From Whitmania pigra (Eukaryota > Annelida > Clitellata > Hirudinida > Haemopidae): a stretch of DNA of 64,000 bases. Below, one piece after another: positions 1-13,200 of the stretch. Each line of letters begins with the position of its first letter. The first letter of the stretch is position 1. The DNA lies in contig JAJTWR010000051.1 of the NCBI GenBank assembly GCA_021613335.1, positions 137,501-201,500 on the forward strand, in the 5' to 3' direction. The notes beneath the pieces were generated by a model. That model was not told where the DNA came from and searched no databases. It saw only the letters and a program-made list of their open reading frames with translations. The position numbers and the translations under genes were made by a program.

Positions 1-356
1 TAGCTGAGATGTCCATGTCTCCGTAGCCTTTTGCCTTTGCCTTCTTGAACAGCTTTAAAATATTTAAAATATTTAAATATTTAAAAGTCATTGCCTTGCA
101 TTGTTAGAAAAAATTGTAGGTGAATATTGTTAATTAGTGCTTAAATTATAAACACGGGTAATACATCAAACATTCATTCATTCAGAGATATTGCCCAATT
201 CTTAGTCATTCCATCAACATTTGAAATGATATTTCGACTAAATAAATGAAAAACTTAAGATTATCGCATCATCGTAACATCACGGAATTCACGCCGACAA
301 GTTGATTCACAAAGATTTTGACAAGTACTTGACTCAATATGCAAAATAATAATAAT

Positions 357-399
<43 letters not shown>

Positions 400-3300
400 T
401 AATAATAATAATAATAATAATAATGTTGATTCAGATAAAAGACAGTTGTTGGCTAAATATTATGAGAATTCCTAAATAGGACATGCATCGAACTTCCACT
501 CAGAAAATCCTGTTTTAATTTGACATTCCAGATATGAAAGCATGCACAACACGTCACTTTCATACAAAACGGCATGTATTGACATTTTAGACAAAGGTCC
601 ACAAGAATGAGACAACAACCAATCAAGGAGCAGCACTGTTAAACAACATCATGGTTAAACAGTAACGTTTACTACGTTATCGTTAATTGAGAATGACCGC
701 ATTACAACACCGTGCTCACATGGTCATTAAATTATCCCTAATAAAGTTAACAATACATGGTCAACGTCAACAACAGCATCAACAACAACGTCAACAACAA
801 CAACAACAACAGCATCAACAACAACGTCAACAACAACAACACAACAACAACAACAACAGCATCAACAACAACGTCAACAACAACAACAACAACAACAACA
901 GCATCAACAACAACGTCAACAACAACAATCACCTCGTTGACAGCAGATCCGACGTGGAGCGGTTGATCGACAATCTCCGACATGTTGATGGCGAGCCTCA
1001 GATCCCTCTGCAGTGTGGTCAGCCTGCAACTGGCATCAATAATCTTGTTCCTGACCATATCTGCAAATGTTTCACATTTAATATAATATAATTTGATTAA
1101 TTAATTAGAATTTAATTACATTGTACAAATAATAGCACAATTGATATTCATTACTGATAGCTAAAGAATTGTTAACAGTAACTGAAGTAAAAAATATCCA
1201 TCGTTACATCGCTACATAACCAGGCACATCGTTTAGCAATTACCAAATAATCTCAAATAATTCAAATCCATTACTCATTTCAACACACACTGCAAACACA
1301 GTCATCACCGCTCTTAGAACCCATTCAGAATGTCCATTTCAAAATTTAATGATTTTAAATCATTTCAAAATTTAATAATTTTTAAATCCCCCACTAAAAT
1401 CTTTTCCACCGACCATTTCCCTTTTCCCTGATGAGCGAGGAACTTGCGCTCGAGTGACCGAGGACCTCCAGAACTTCCGACGGGTCGAGACCGACCTTCG
1501 ACGCCAGAGACAGACTCTCGGCCAGCCCGGCGAGAGTCGTGCCGTAAAGGGCGTTCAGGACGATCTGCATTTTGGACGCCATGCCCAGGTCGACTGCAAG
1601 GAAATCGAAATTTGTCAGACAGTAAGAAAACACAAAATTGCCAACATTTCAAGGCTTAATGAGAACTACACTTGAAGACCATCAAGTACAGCATCATTAA
1701 CATCATCATCACTACCACCATCTTCATAATCACAATCACCATCTCTAAAAACCTCAGATATCACCAGATACAACACAACTTAATGAAGATCCAACCCAAG
1801 TTGAAGACATTCTTTCCGATGGCCTTGAGGCACGACGAACAGTCCTCGTAGAGAGTCTGTTCGCCGGAAGTGAGGACGAGCATTTGACCCGTTTTTGACA
1901 TTTCTCGACTGCCAATGAGAGGAGCTTCGAGGAATCGTCCCCCTCTCGTGGTGATGGCCTGGAAGCAACAACGAGCCATGGGTGCAGTAAAAGCATGAAT
2001 GATGAAGTGCAGAAGTTCAGATCATTCATCGTTCAGAGTCCAGATTTAGCCAAAAATTGCCCTAAGCTTCAACTCATCGAGTGTGGCAAAGATGTGAGAT
2101 ATTTCAAAACAGTTGCTTGAAGGTTCAATCGATTGATTGATTGATTGGCACATTGGATATCAACTTGTAATGCATCAGAACACTAAAGGCACTTTAACTA
2201 ATAAAGTCAACTTCCACTAATAAGATCAAATAAAAAAGTGTCAGGTCAAAATGACTCCTGTTCATTGGCTAACCTCTGCCACGTCCATTGTGGTTTCCGT
2301 GTCAACGGTGGAGAGGTTAACGAAACCCTTGCCTTCTGAAATGGCTTGAAGTACACCCTTTCCACCGAACACGACCTGCAAAGAAGGTAGGTCTTTCAAA
2401 AGGGTTATTAATTAGATTTATTAGTAAAAGCATAGCAAAAAAATTTATTAAATGTTTATTATCATCCCTTGGATGAGGCACTATACAAACGGTTGAGTGC
2501 CCCCGATGCTTACGATTACGGCACCATACTAGTAAACATATTATTGTTAGTTGGAATCACTTATCTCCGGGTGGCTACAAGAGCACAAACTCACATCCTT
2601 GAGGGCCACAGCATCAGAAACACAGGCGAAAGTGATGTCGCACTGGTTCACCACATCGCTAGGTGTCAAACATTTTGTAGCTCCCTTCTTCAGAAGGTCT
2701 TTGCACTGCATACAACAACAAGGGAATGAATGAATGAATGAATGAATGAATGAATAAATGAATGAATGAATGAATGAATAAATGAATGAATGAATGAATG
2801 AATAAATAAATAAATAAAAAGTATAAAGTGAAATCATTAAATAATACATATTATTAAATGCACCGTGGTCAAAGTACATTTGAAATGACGAGTTTAGTAG
2901 CAGTACAAGTCAACAACAAGTCTTGAGACTAAAACAACAACAACAACAACTATAACTATGCACAACTTTGGAAGCCATTCAGTAGTGGACAGCAAGTCGA
3001 GCAGTTAACGTCACAGTTACCGGATCGGTTAATAAAGCAGTCGATTAACTAGTTAATGGAGAAGTTAATAAAGTTAAAAACGGCTAAAACGAGCAGCGAC
3101 GGAAACCTTTGAAATGGTCCTATTCCAGACGGTGACATGGTGGCCGGTGGCAAGCAGGCATCCCACCAGGGCTTCTCCGAGGTCGCCGACGCCGAGGAAT
3201 CCGATCTTCTTGGACGTCGGCACGATGCCGGACTTTAGTTTGGCAACGTCCGTCGTGGACGTAGTCGCGGGGGGTAGGATGTCTGGCAGGTAGGCCTTCT

Positions 3301-6300
3301 TGGAGGAAGACTTCTGTTTGCAATGGATTAATTGGAATATTACATGTTTTAATGACTGATCACTTGTGTAGTAATAATAATAATAATAATAATAGCAATG
3401 AATATTAAATTGTTTTATTAAAGCTAAACCTATGCGAGGAAACACAAGGAAATGGCAACCTGATTGTCAGCCGATTGTTTGGCAGGCACCTGTGATTTTC
3501 TCGTTGCCTTGGCGACAACAACTGCAACCGGCTTTTCATTGGCCGAATCTTTGTCCTCCGACTTCGGCTGGTCTGCAGCAGCTTCTGCATCGAGTCCTTT
3601 CTCTTCCTTGTCCTTCTCGTCCTCTGCGGCGCTTTCCTCCTTCTTGGCGACATCTTTGCCGACGTCGTCGTCGTCCTGTTTCTTGTCGACCCTTTCTATC
3701 TCCATTTCCTCCACCTTAGCATCGGCATCTTCGGTCGTCTGCATCGCCTCTTCTTCTTCCTCCTCCTCCTCTTCGTCCGTCTTGACTTTTCTCCTGCTCA
3801 GCCTCCTGTTCTTGACCTCGACGTCTCCCTCCGTCCTGCTCGACTTCGTGGGTTTCACTTCCTCCTCGGCTTCCTCCGAGTCGTCTTTCGTCTTCCCCTT
3901 CGCCTGGCTCTGTCTCTTGCGACCTCTCTTCATGGCCGAGGCACTCTGCCGTTAAGAAGTCGAGCACGTAGGACGAGTTATTATTACAAAATTTTATTAT
4001 TAAAAAACTAATAATAATTTCACCACCATCGCAACACCTTAGGGTATCTATGGGATGTGATTGCGATCACTTCAACAGTTTAAATAAATCTTATTAAGTC
4101 AACAACAATGTCTAAGCAGGTTAAGAAGGCTCTCGTATGCAAATGAATTCATTTTAAAAAGGGCAGTGCAAGTATAAATTATCATTTATTCACGATGAAG
4201 ACGTAAAGAAATCGAATGAAGAAGAATCAAAAGCTTCATTAGAAAAGGATTCCTCATGCATGGAAACGTGTCCAAACGTCAAGACACACGTTCCGAACGA
4301 AATCACTCGACGCAAGAAGATTTCCCACCAACCTGTGATGCTTCTTCATCTTTTTTCATAGAGGCAGGAGACTGTGGTTTCAGCTCTTCTTCTTTCTGAG
4401 AAGATGAAATTAACTCGAAATTAATTCAAAATAAACTCGAAATTAACTCGCTTAGCGTCAAAAGCCTTACATGATATAGTACTAGCTGGTATAATAAGAC
4501 CACAGTACCACGTGATATATTGTGAAGAATAAAATGTGATATATTCAGAAGACCATAATAGTGTGATGTATATTAAGGAGACTATAATGATACACATGAT
4601 TTAATGTGAGTTAACTGGGAAGTGTGCATCGGAAGTGAGAGCGACAGTTCTCGCACGTCATGTTCGTGTGCACGTGCAACAAGGCACCACTAGAAATTAC
4701 TTATAGCAGGCATGCCAGGCAAATGGTCTAACTTGATTTTGGTGCCACTTAAGTACACTTACTACTATTGCTAAGTACTGTGTCACCCAAACTTGGAAAA
4801 AAAAACATGACTGATGAGAATAATTATTAATTTAGTTAATTAAATATTAGTAATGTGAAAAACCAGTACTTCAGGAATTGTTCCTCCGCTCTCTCTGACT
4901 TCGTTGTCGATGGCATCGACGGCTTCCTGGAAACTGGCGGACGGTCTGCTCAGGGTCATGTATTTCTCCCTGTTCTCGAGGTACGGCCAGACGTTGTCGC
5001 ACGTCACCCAGGCACTACGAAGTAAGTCGATTATCAGTTATGATAGGTAAGGAAATAATTATAATGACCAAGTATGTAGAAATCTACGCGAATTTTGCAA
5101 CGAATCTGCAAATGAAATAAATTAGCAATCTGCAGGCAATCTTGAACTGACTAGTTCTCCGAGCCGAAGAAGAAAATGTAGCATCGAGGTTTCTTGTCCG
5201 AGAGCCTCTTGTTCTCTGGTGGTGTGGACACCTGTTCAAACAGGTTGTAAATTCATCAGACTCGCAACATTTCGATGACATGCAGGTGCGAACAACAAGA
5301 TTGGTATAACTTTTTTAAGGTTTGATGATCGCTTGGCATGTTAATATTATTTACTATTATTACTGGTTTAAGTGACAGACAGAGCCTAACTCATTCTCAG
5401 GAACGAGGGAAAGCTCTAACAGCCGAGCGGGCATCCTTATTCGAATACGATGAAAATAAATGAAAGTATCTTAATCTTAAATCTTTATTCTTAAAACATC
5501 AAAGCTAAATATAACCAAATCTAATAACCGATCGCAGCTTAAAAACTTTATCGATGATCATCAAGGCACGACAGAAAATAATATAGAATAATATCCAGCA
5601 CAATAATCACGACACAGCAGTGAAATGCACACATAACAGAGAAACATACGAAGCGATAAAGCATAGGAAACAGAAATGAACACAAACCATTAAAATACAC
5701 AAAACAGTAGCTTATACAAAAGCATTAAGGTGTACGAAACAAAAAAAATTGCTCCGAACCCACCTTGCCAGGCCAAGGAGGGAAGCCCTTCATCTTGGCC
5801 CTGAGGAACAAAAGAAACAGCTTTGCACTCGAATTCATAAAATTTACTTGAACTCAAAAAACTTTGGAAATGAAACAGTGATAGCTGGTGCGGCTTAAGA
5901 CCGGCATGCCAGTGACGATTAATTAAAGCTATTCCACGACTGTGTAATCGAGGGTATAAACATACAATCACCTCACAAGACAGTGTAATGTACAAATACA
6001 ATATTTTAAGCTTATGAGTAAATGCATGTGTAGAGGATTTTTTATGGAGAAGTTGGGTTTACTGTTTAATAGAGGATTACTTATTTAAGAAAATTAATTT
6101 TCAAGAGCATGCAAAAGTTTCCCAAGCAAGAGATTACTTGAAGGATTTATTAACTTAAGTGCAGGTTTAAAAGTCCTAAAAAAATCTCACTTTATTTCAA
6201 CATAGATTGAGGAAATAAAGTAGAATTGCCCATAGTTTCATCTAATGAACCCGTAATTGTCTTACTTGGTCATATACGTGTTATTTAAAAAAATTAGCTT

Positions 6301-6569
6301 CTCATTTGCTTGTCAAAATTAAAGCATGCGTGAGCGTTTCGAGGTTCCAGTTGAGATCTATTAATATTTCGATGAACATCCAAGAAACACAATGCCACGC
6401 CAAGTCCGCATCGTAAATCGAGGCCCGAAAGACCAATCTCATCAAAGATAAATTCCAAAAGCATCCCATCCGTTCGCAAATTACAATCGAAGTTAAAAAT
6501 AACATTTCATAAAACGTGGAAAAGCTATAATTACCATACGAGGTCCCCAATTTTGAAATTGGCAGCCAT
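1..6569 (-). CDS. GLYR1: GLYR1/NPAC-type nucleosome-binding PWWP and beta-hydroxyacid-dehydrogenase-like protein (3' end cut by window)
   Basis: Thirteen exons fit one reading frame: 6569-6535, 5800-5764, 5231-5152, 5014-4870, 4395-4333, 3945-3460, 3313-3107, 2705-2595, 2375-2274, 1958-1796, 1593-1414, 1060-933 and 52-1 (open at the edge). All junctions are GT-AG and the phases agree, giving about 596 residues before the edge; human GLYR1 is about 550. The N-terminus begins MAANFKIGDLVWAKMKGFPP, a PWWP domain (residues 1-95). An acidic, lysine-rich linker follows (about 100-300) with an AT-hook-like KRGRKR. Then come a Rossmann NAD-binding fold with GFLGVGDLG near residue 322 and VTVWNRT, and the C-terminal helical dehydrogenase domain with Lys near 484. 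Known family members bind nucleosomes and act with LSD2/KDM1B at transcribed genes as non-catalytic dehydrogenase folds. The last exon (KAKAKGYGDMDISA) matches the family C-terminus; about 10-15 residues are missing. Intron 12 holds a CAA/CGT tract directly after its donor. It is divergently paired with ubinuclein. Identity is strong; individual splice sites are hand-called. Confidence 0.93.
341..424. repeat. (AAT)n microsatellite in last GLYR1 intron
   Basis: About 80 bp of AAT repeats with one phase slip, inside the intron between the last two GLYR1 exons. No coding signal. Confidence 0.95.
768..930. repeat. CAA/CGT/CAT trinucleotide repeat beside the GLYR1 exon 12 donor
   Basis: On the plus strand this is a tract of CAA triplets interrupted regularly by CAACGT and AGCATC. 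On the gene strand it reads (GTT)n and begins within a few bases of the exon 12 donor, at 932-931. It is open in several frames on both strands, which creates long low-complexity ORFs that are not genes. Confidence 0.9.
2461..2535 (-). repeat. SINE-like dispersed repeat, copy 1
   Basis: About 75 bp whose reverse complement resembles plus-strand segments at 40092-40165 and 46945-47025. Shared elements are a TATAG-type start, a GGGGGC/GGGACG-CTCAACC core and a GCC(T/G)CATCCAAGG-like end. It lies in a GLYR1 intron. The family is not identified; a short SINE or a conserved SINE core is my inference. Confidence 0.55.
2726..2818. repeat. (TGAA)n tetranucleotide microsatellite
   Basis: Tandem GAAT units with periodic AAAT variants, about 90 bp, in GLYR1 intron 7, just upstream (on the gene strand) of exon 8. 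It produces an open but meaningless minus-strand ORF. Confidence 0.95.
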
Positions 6570-7262
6570 ACCAGTGTTATTTTTAAAATTGATGGTAGTG
6601 CGCGAATGAAGTCCAAACGAAGCTTTATTTCACACACTAATTAAACCAATCATTTGATATACATCGTTTTTATTTTTTTAAATAATGACACAATATGCAT
6701 TTTATTAAAAAAAAACTTAGAATAACTGTTATAAACATCGAATTAAGTTTATGTCAAAGTAAATAATATTTCTATAATTTAGTTTAGAATAAAATAACAA
6801 AACAATAAAAAATCTGTACGACTTAAAATTACGCATTTAGATGGTTGACTCCAAGCCATGCAAGCTAGTGGAAGCTTTTCCAGATAATTTTTATTAATAT
6901 TTTATTACAAAATAATAAACAATCATAAAATAGCTACATTTTTAATAAAACGCAGCCTTTTCTATTTTTTCTGTAAGTAAGTCAAATTATGGACCTCTTG
7001 GCCCAAACCTCACATTTTCTAACTTGTAAACATTATTAAATCAAGCCCTATTCACTTTATTTAATTAATTTTCGCTCTTACTATGAGAAATTTTTCAGAG
7101 AAAAATTGCTGTTCCTAAAAGATAAGCTTGGCATGACACCCAACCATCCTTGCAATAAAATTTTACATATAATGTCAAAATGGCCGTTATTCAGTTGTTT
7201 TGGATTTGAACGCATTTAGGGTGAGTTTCTAGTCGAGCCTTTTTCGCTAAAAACTCGTGAGA
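6570..7262. promoter_or_regulatory. Putative bidirectional promoter between GLYR1 and ubinuclein
   Basis: The 693 bp separating the two start codons of the divergently transcribed genes. It is AT-rich with several A/T runs and no clear ORF. The segment TCAAAATGGCCGTTATTC near 7166 contains an AAAATGGC core resembling a YY1-type element, close to the ubinuclein start; this is suggestive only. A shared promoter is inferred from geometry alone, and the 5' UTRs are not delimited. Confidence 0.5.
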
Positions 7263-10200
7263 ATGCTTGGAGCAAGGAGAGTGCCATTGCTGACAGTTGC
7301 CGACAAAGACAAAGATGAAATTTTAGTTCTACCAACGATTAGATTTAATATAAAACTCGAGCTTCCCATCGAATCTGTCAGTTCGGAACTTTCGTTCATC
7401 GACTTAAACGTAAGTTAATATTTTTTTTCTCCACAAATATGCGAACTCCTGTTTTCCAGAGATTCGCGTGACTGCGAGTTGCATTTAGTTTTCAAACGTT
7501 CGAGTAGTAACTAGAGAAATTCAGTTACGATTTGTACATTGTGTAAATGTCGGTCAAACAGCAAAACACACGCCATCTTGTTCCTCTGTTTGTCATTTTC
7601 ATAATACTTGCTAAGAGAAGGCAGGCCGACAACATATGATTTCAGGGCCCGCTATGCATATCCTCCTCTCCTGAAATGTGCCCCCACAGAATCTGTCCAA
7701 TTTCTGATGCTCGTTCGAGAGGCGCTTTTTTGTTTTTTGAAATTTTGCAATTCTAAATTCCTTCATGTACGCACGTACCTCGCTCCAGAGCATTTCCGAC
7801 TGGAAACGAAAAGACCGCTTCGTCGCGCCATTAACATAAACTTTCTGGTGGGCTGGGCTTCGATTGATTACAATATCTTAGTCTAAATTCTGTCGAGATG
7901 GGAGCAAGCGAAACGTATTTCGTCTCCTCCATTACTGTGAGATTTCTGCAGCTTAGTAACATCGCTAACATGGTCAGTCGGCCATTTTGTAGACATTTTC
8001 AACTCCCCTTTGCAAAACAGCTTAAGCCGTGTTATGGCTGGGATTTCTCGGGTTGTGGCTGTTTGTTGCCTGCACAGTGCGTTGGCCAAATCCTTGTTCG
8101 CACCTACACCGGGGTTGGCCCGGGATGATATTGTTGTCGATGATGGAGATAAATATTTCAAGGATAACGAAAACAAAAAGTGTGTTTAATTAACGAGAGA
8201 ACACATCTAGGTAAATAGCTGGTGTGTGTGGCTGCTAGCTTAGCTATTGCATGCCATCCATTGGCTCGAGGCGTGTACGTGCGAGGCACTTTCTGAAGCA
8301 CTTTGATGCGATTTTCGCGATGTTTAGACACGGAAAAGAAATTTAAGGTGGCCATGACAGCCGACATGTTTAATTATCAATTGTGTCAATTATGATGTTC
8401 ATAATTATTATTAATATTCTTAATTGTTATTATAATTCAAAGAAAAAATTTTTTTTTATCTCGTTCATGGGTAATCTTTTGGAGTGAAAGGAGTTTTTGC
8501 TATCGGATGAATATTTGAAGGAGTTTGTTGGCAGGTTTTACGACTTTGCGAATGGATGATTTGCAATTTGCGTTTTTCGCTGCATTTGCGAAACGGTGAC
8601 TTTAGATTATTGTTGACAACGACCAATTCTGAATCTTAGATCGTCATTAAAGTTTTATTTGTGGAGCATTAGAAGCCAAGGTCTCGCGTCTGCATTCCTG
8701 CTAAAGTTATTTTTAGCATCCTATTGAATTTGTGTCAAGTGTATAAGTAATGTTTAGTAGGTGCATGCGTTACCATCGTGAATTATGAATACGTTAATGA
8801 GACATTTTTAAAATGGCGGCAACTTTTATAAAAATGTTTAATCGGATGTTTGTAGTAGAAAAATTATTTTCAAACTTCCAAATGCAAATTTGGGTTTTGA
8901 AGTATTTAAAAGTTTGTTGAAACTACGTGCAGTTTTCAAGGTTTATGAATCGAAAATCATGTTATTTACTAGTTGATGTATATATTTATAAGATAGTAAT
9001 AATACTATTTTTAAATGTTTATTTACATTTAGGATGGTAAAAATGGTGAAAAACAAGTGCCAGACGATCCATTTGGAAGGGAGGACTCAGAAGAAATGGA
9101 AGAACTCAAAAAAATTGCAGACCAATTTAATTCCAAATACGTAAGTTTTGTTAACCTTAGTATGTGATTTTGGGATGAATTAGGTTTTCTATGCTCTTGC
9201 ATTTTTTTTGGGAGAGAAATTTTCTTCTGGAATTTTTAAAAATTGCACTTTATTTTTAGGGAGGATCAGCAAAAAAATCAAAGAAGAGGAAAAGGAACAT
9301 AAAAGATCTCGTGGACAGGGGAGAAGGATATTGCGAAGATTCGTTCGTCGATAACTCTGAAGCCGTGAGCATCGTCAACATTGATTATCGATAGAAGGAT
9401 CGCAAATTAACTAGATTGGATTCGTGAAATAAATTTAAAGATTTATCATTTCATTGATCTTAATTTATTTTAATTAAAATTTTTAGTACGATGAGGTTGT
9501 TCCGTGGTGTTTGGACACGAAGCATGGAGGTTTTTACATCAACGAAGGGGTTCTCGACTTCATCAAGAACGACGATTCCGACCAGGAGGATCAGCCGAAG
9601 AAGAAAAAGGAAAAACTTGTGAGCACAATTGTCTTGAGAACCATTCTGTATTTGGTCACGGAGACATGACGTGATGTAATCGTCGCAACTAATCGATAAA
9701 TAAATACCAACCATGATAAATTCTACCTTTCCAGGATGATAACCAGGATGGAGTGAGGAGGAAAGCTAAAGTTGGCGACCAAAAGAAGCCGAAACTAAAG
9801 TGAAAATTAAATTACATTAAAATGAAAAATATCTATTAAAAATATACGTAAAAAATCTATTAAGAACAATATGTAAATCGATAAATTTCAACCGATGATT
9901 GTCTTGCAATTGATCGAAGGAAAAAGATAAAACCCAACCCAGAAGGTCTGCCGAGGTCCGAGAACGAAGCCAAGCAAACCCCCGTCGTTCTTCCGTCTGC
10001 CCCTGCCCCCGTCTCAAAGTCAGAGAAGCTGCCACAATTGGTGGTGGAGGCTGTGGATCAGTCGATGGTGCTCGAGGAAGAAGTGAGCGAATTGGAGGAG
10101 AGTTTCACCATCGAGGAACCCAACGAGGATCCGACGGTCGCTCAGCTGATCACGGAACTCAGTTGCGAGGTCATCCAGGTACGTACTTCGGTGTGCTGAA

Positions 10201-13200
10201 GTTGTTTGATTTAATTAGTAATAATTAACTACACTAACGAGAACAAGTTACTGGTGATGATGGTTTATTGACTTTTTGTTTTGTCCGAGATCGTGATTAC
10301 GATGGGCGCTTTAATTTAGTTACGTGATAATGTCGTTTGTTGCAAAGTTGTTTTAAAGTACTTTTTAGTTAATTAAAAAAAACTGTTATTTGGTCCACTC
10401 AAACATGCTGACATTGCTAGTATTTTCCTTATTTTCAAGTGTGGTCATTAAAAGTCTACAATCAGATTAGTCTTGCAATTACAATTAGTGGATGTAAGAA
10501 CTTGTTAAGAGTAAATGTGTTAATTGCAAATTCCACTCCAGACAGAATTAGTAAAGCATTAATCGAAAAAGAGCATTGTTGATTTAGGCATCGATTACTC
10601 TAAACTATTTTTGCCATTGCTTTATTAGTAGCACGTGTTGCCATGGTAATGGGGTCATCTATTTTTAGAAAGTGGCGCTTGCAAGAGCGGCTCAGCCTCC
10701 TGCGATGGCTGGAGACAACCAAGTCCCTCACATCTTCAATTCCAACCTCCTGGAAAGTCTTACCAGGTTGGCATATTTTTTGTTCCATTTATTTATTTGA
10801 TAACTGCATGTCCTATTAAACACACATTAATTAGTTAAATTTGTAATTATTATTTTTAATTAATTAACGTCGATGGACAATGAATCCCTTCACTCCCATT
10901 GCTTAAAGTTTGAATTGCAAGAAATACAGATACTATGATTAATCATAAACTCATCACTATTCCTCACCGATCTCATTGTAACTTCCGTCTTGGTCAGACT
11001 GCACAGCTTGTGTCAGACACGAAAGAACGAGGACAAGCACTCGGTGTTCGAGAGGGTGGCCTCCGCTTGCAACTGTCAGAAGGAGCAGCTGTACAAGAAG
11101 ATTAAGAGGCATCGCATGAATCTTCTCAACGATGAAATGAACAGGAAAAAAGAAGAGCTCAAGGATGGTCAGTGTGGGATTGTTATTTATAGAACAGCTG
11201 TGATTGGGTGGAATGATGAGAATATTGATTATGTATATATTATTATTTTAATAACTTGTCCAGTGATGTTAATTATTATTAATAATGTTATTATGTCCAG
11301 TATTTGTTAATTACACAGTAACAGCAAAGGTAGCAAAGGTTTATTAAGCTAACAATGTTAACATTCAACTAGCATCAAGATAAAAACAAACTCTGCTCTA
11401 TTGACTAACAATCATAATGACATTAACCAATTGTGCAACTCTCTTCATCAAACAGCCGTCGCGAGGGTAATGCCAGCTCTGGTGGAAAAGTACAAACACG
11501 ACCTGGAAGAGAGCAACAAGTTGAAAAAGGAGTCGATGATGATGATGACGACAAAGGAAGTCCACGGCAGTGGAGACAGCGAAGCAGACGAGGAGGGTAA
11601 GACGGAGGCAGAGAAGGGTGAAAAGATCAAAAGGATTATGGCTCCCAGAAGGAAGTTTGTGTGGAGCATAGAGATTCGGTGAGGATTTGAATTTTCTTTG
11701 CTCTTGATTCGTGTGCTTTGTGTGTTTTTATCGAGCCGCTTGTTCAGATGAAATAATATATCATAAAGATGAATGAATTATTGCGTAAGCTTAAGAGTCG
11801 GGATCCAGCATACAGCGATGGCAACATTTCGCTTTATGTTCCTATGTTCGCAATCTAGACTGTACTGCTAAAAACAACAATTTATTTCTTAGATTGTTAG
11901 ATAGATAAGTTACTTATTTTAAAGGACTCTCCTATGTGAGGTTGTCAACCTAAAGATGAGGCACTTCGACATGGCAAAGATCAAGTCCCAGACTGCTGAG
12001 GAGCACTTAAGATCATTCCTCGACTCCAGCATCAGACCTTTGTGGCCTTCAGGGTGGATTCAGCCCAGGTACAACTAAGAGTTTTATGATCTTTAAGGAG
12101 TTACTAATGGTTTTATAATGTTTGTTATTATAATAATAGTTAATTTGTAATCTGCCTAGTGCACAGAATTACTTTCTTTTGTTAAAGTGAATTTTGGCCG
12201 ATTGTGTTAAGCAGACAAGTCTTAGTTGAATTTACTTGCTGCAAACATTGTGTCTCAGATGCAATCTTCTTTGTTGTTACTGTTGTATTGGATTTTGTTC
12301 ACTTTTGGAACAACTAGTCCTTGGTATAATAATGATAATAATAATATTAATAACAATGATGATAATAATAATAACACTATCAATACTACACACCCATAAA
12401 GTGTCACTTACTAAAATGGTGGTTTATTTTATTAATTTTTTCAGAGCATTGTACAAAGAGAGCAGACCTGCCCATATGAATTGGACAGGTGATCAGTAAG
12501 TATTCCTCTGTAACTTGTTGTAAACCTTTCAAGAACAATTGCGTCGAAAAGGAATTCCATCGCAACTGAAATCCATCGATTTATGTTTTTTGGTGTAAGA
12601 GCCTAATAAAGCTTGGGAAATTGTATATAAAAACATTAATCAGTAATAAAGAACTGGACATAGTGCTTTCAATGTGGTAATTAATTTTATGATTATTTGC
12701 CCAAAGTTTATTTACCTTGCTTCCACAAAATGATGCACTACATGTAATAAAAATGCTTATTTACCATTCTAACATTGCAGTGTTTTTAACTTTGCATTGA
12801 CATGCAATTTAAAAAATGTTTGTCGAGCAAAAAAATTGTGGCCAAATTAATGCTCAAGAAATTAGCAAAAACAATACTTACATGCATTTGGACATCTTAG
12901 CTCGGACAATGTATTGTGTTTTTTGCAGCCTAAATCATGTTTTTTGTATCCGTAGAAACAAAACAAAGAAGGCTGTAGTCCCAACCCAGGTGACCCAAGT
13001 TACTCATCAGAAATTACCCACAACTCAACAACAAATTCAAAGTCAACAACAACACCAGCCTGTTGTTGTCCACAAATCCATCAATCCGACTCCAATTCCT
13101 CCCAGACCGATCGAAGAACCCATCGTGATAAACCTCGACGAGTCGGACAACGAGCAGTCAAAGATCCCCTTGACGCCGGTCAACAAGCACACCAAGAATG

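Noticed and set aside
687..1091. Gln/Asn-rich plus-strand ORFs that look like prion-like proteins
   Set aside because: They overlap a GLYR1 exon on the other strand and arise from the CAA/CGT repeat; no independent support.
3432..3955. Serine-rich plus-strand ORFs of 95-163 codons
   Set aside because: Antisense shadow of the acidic/lysine-rich GLYR1 exon 6.
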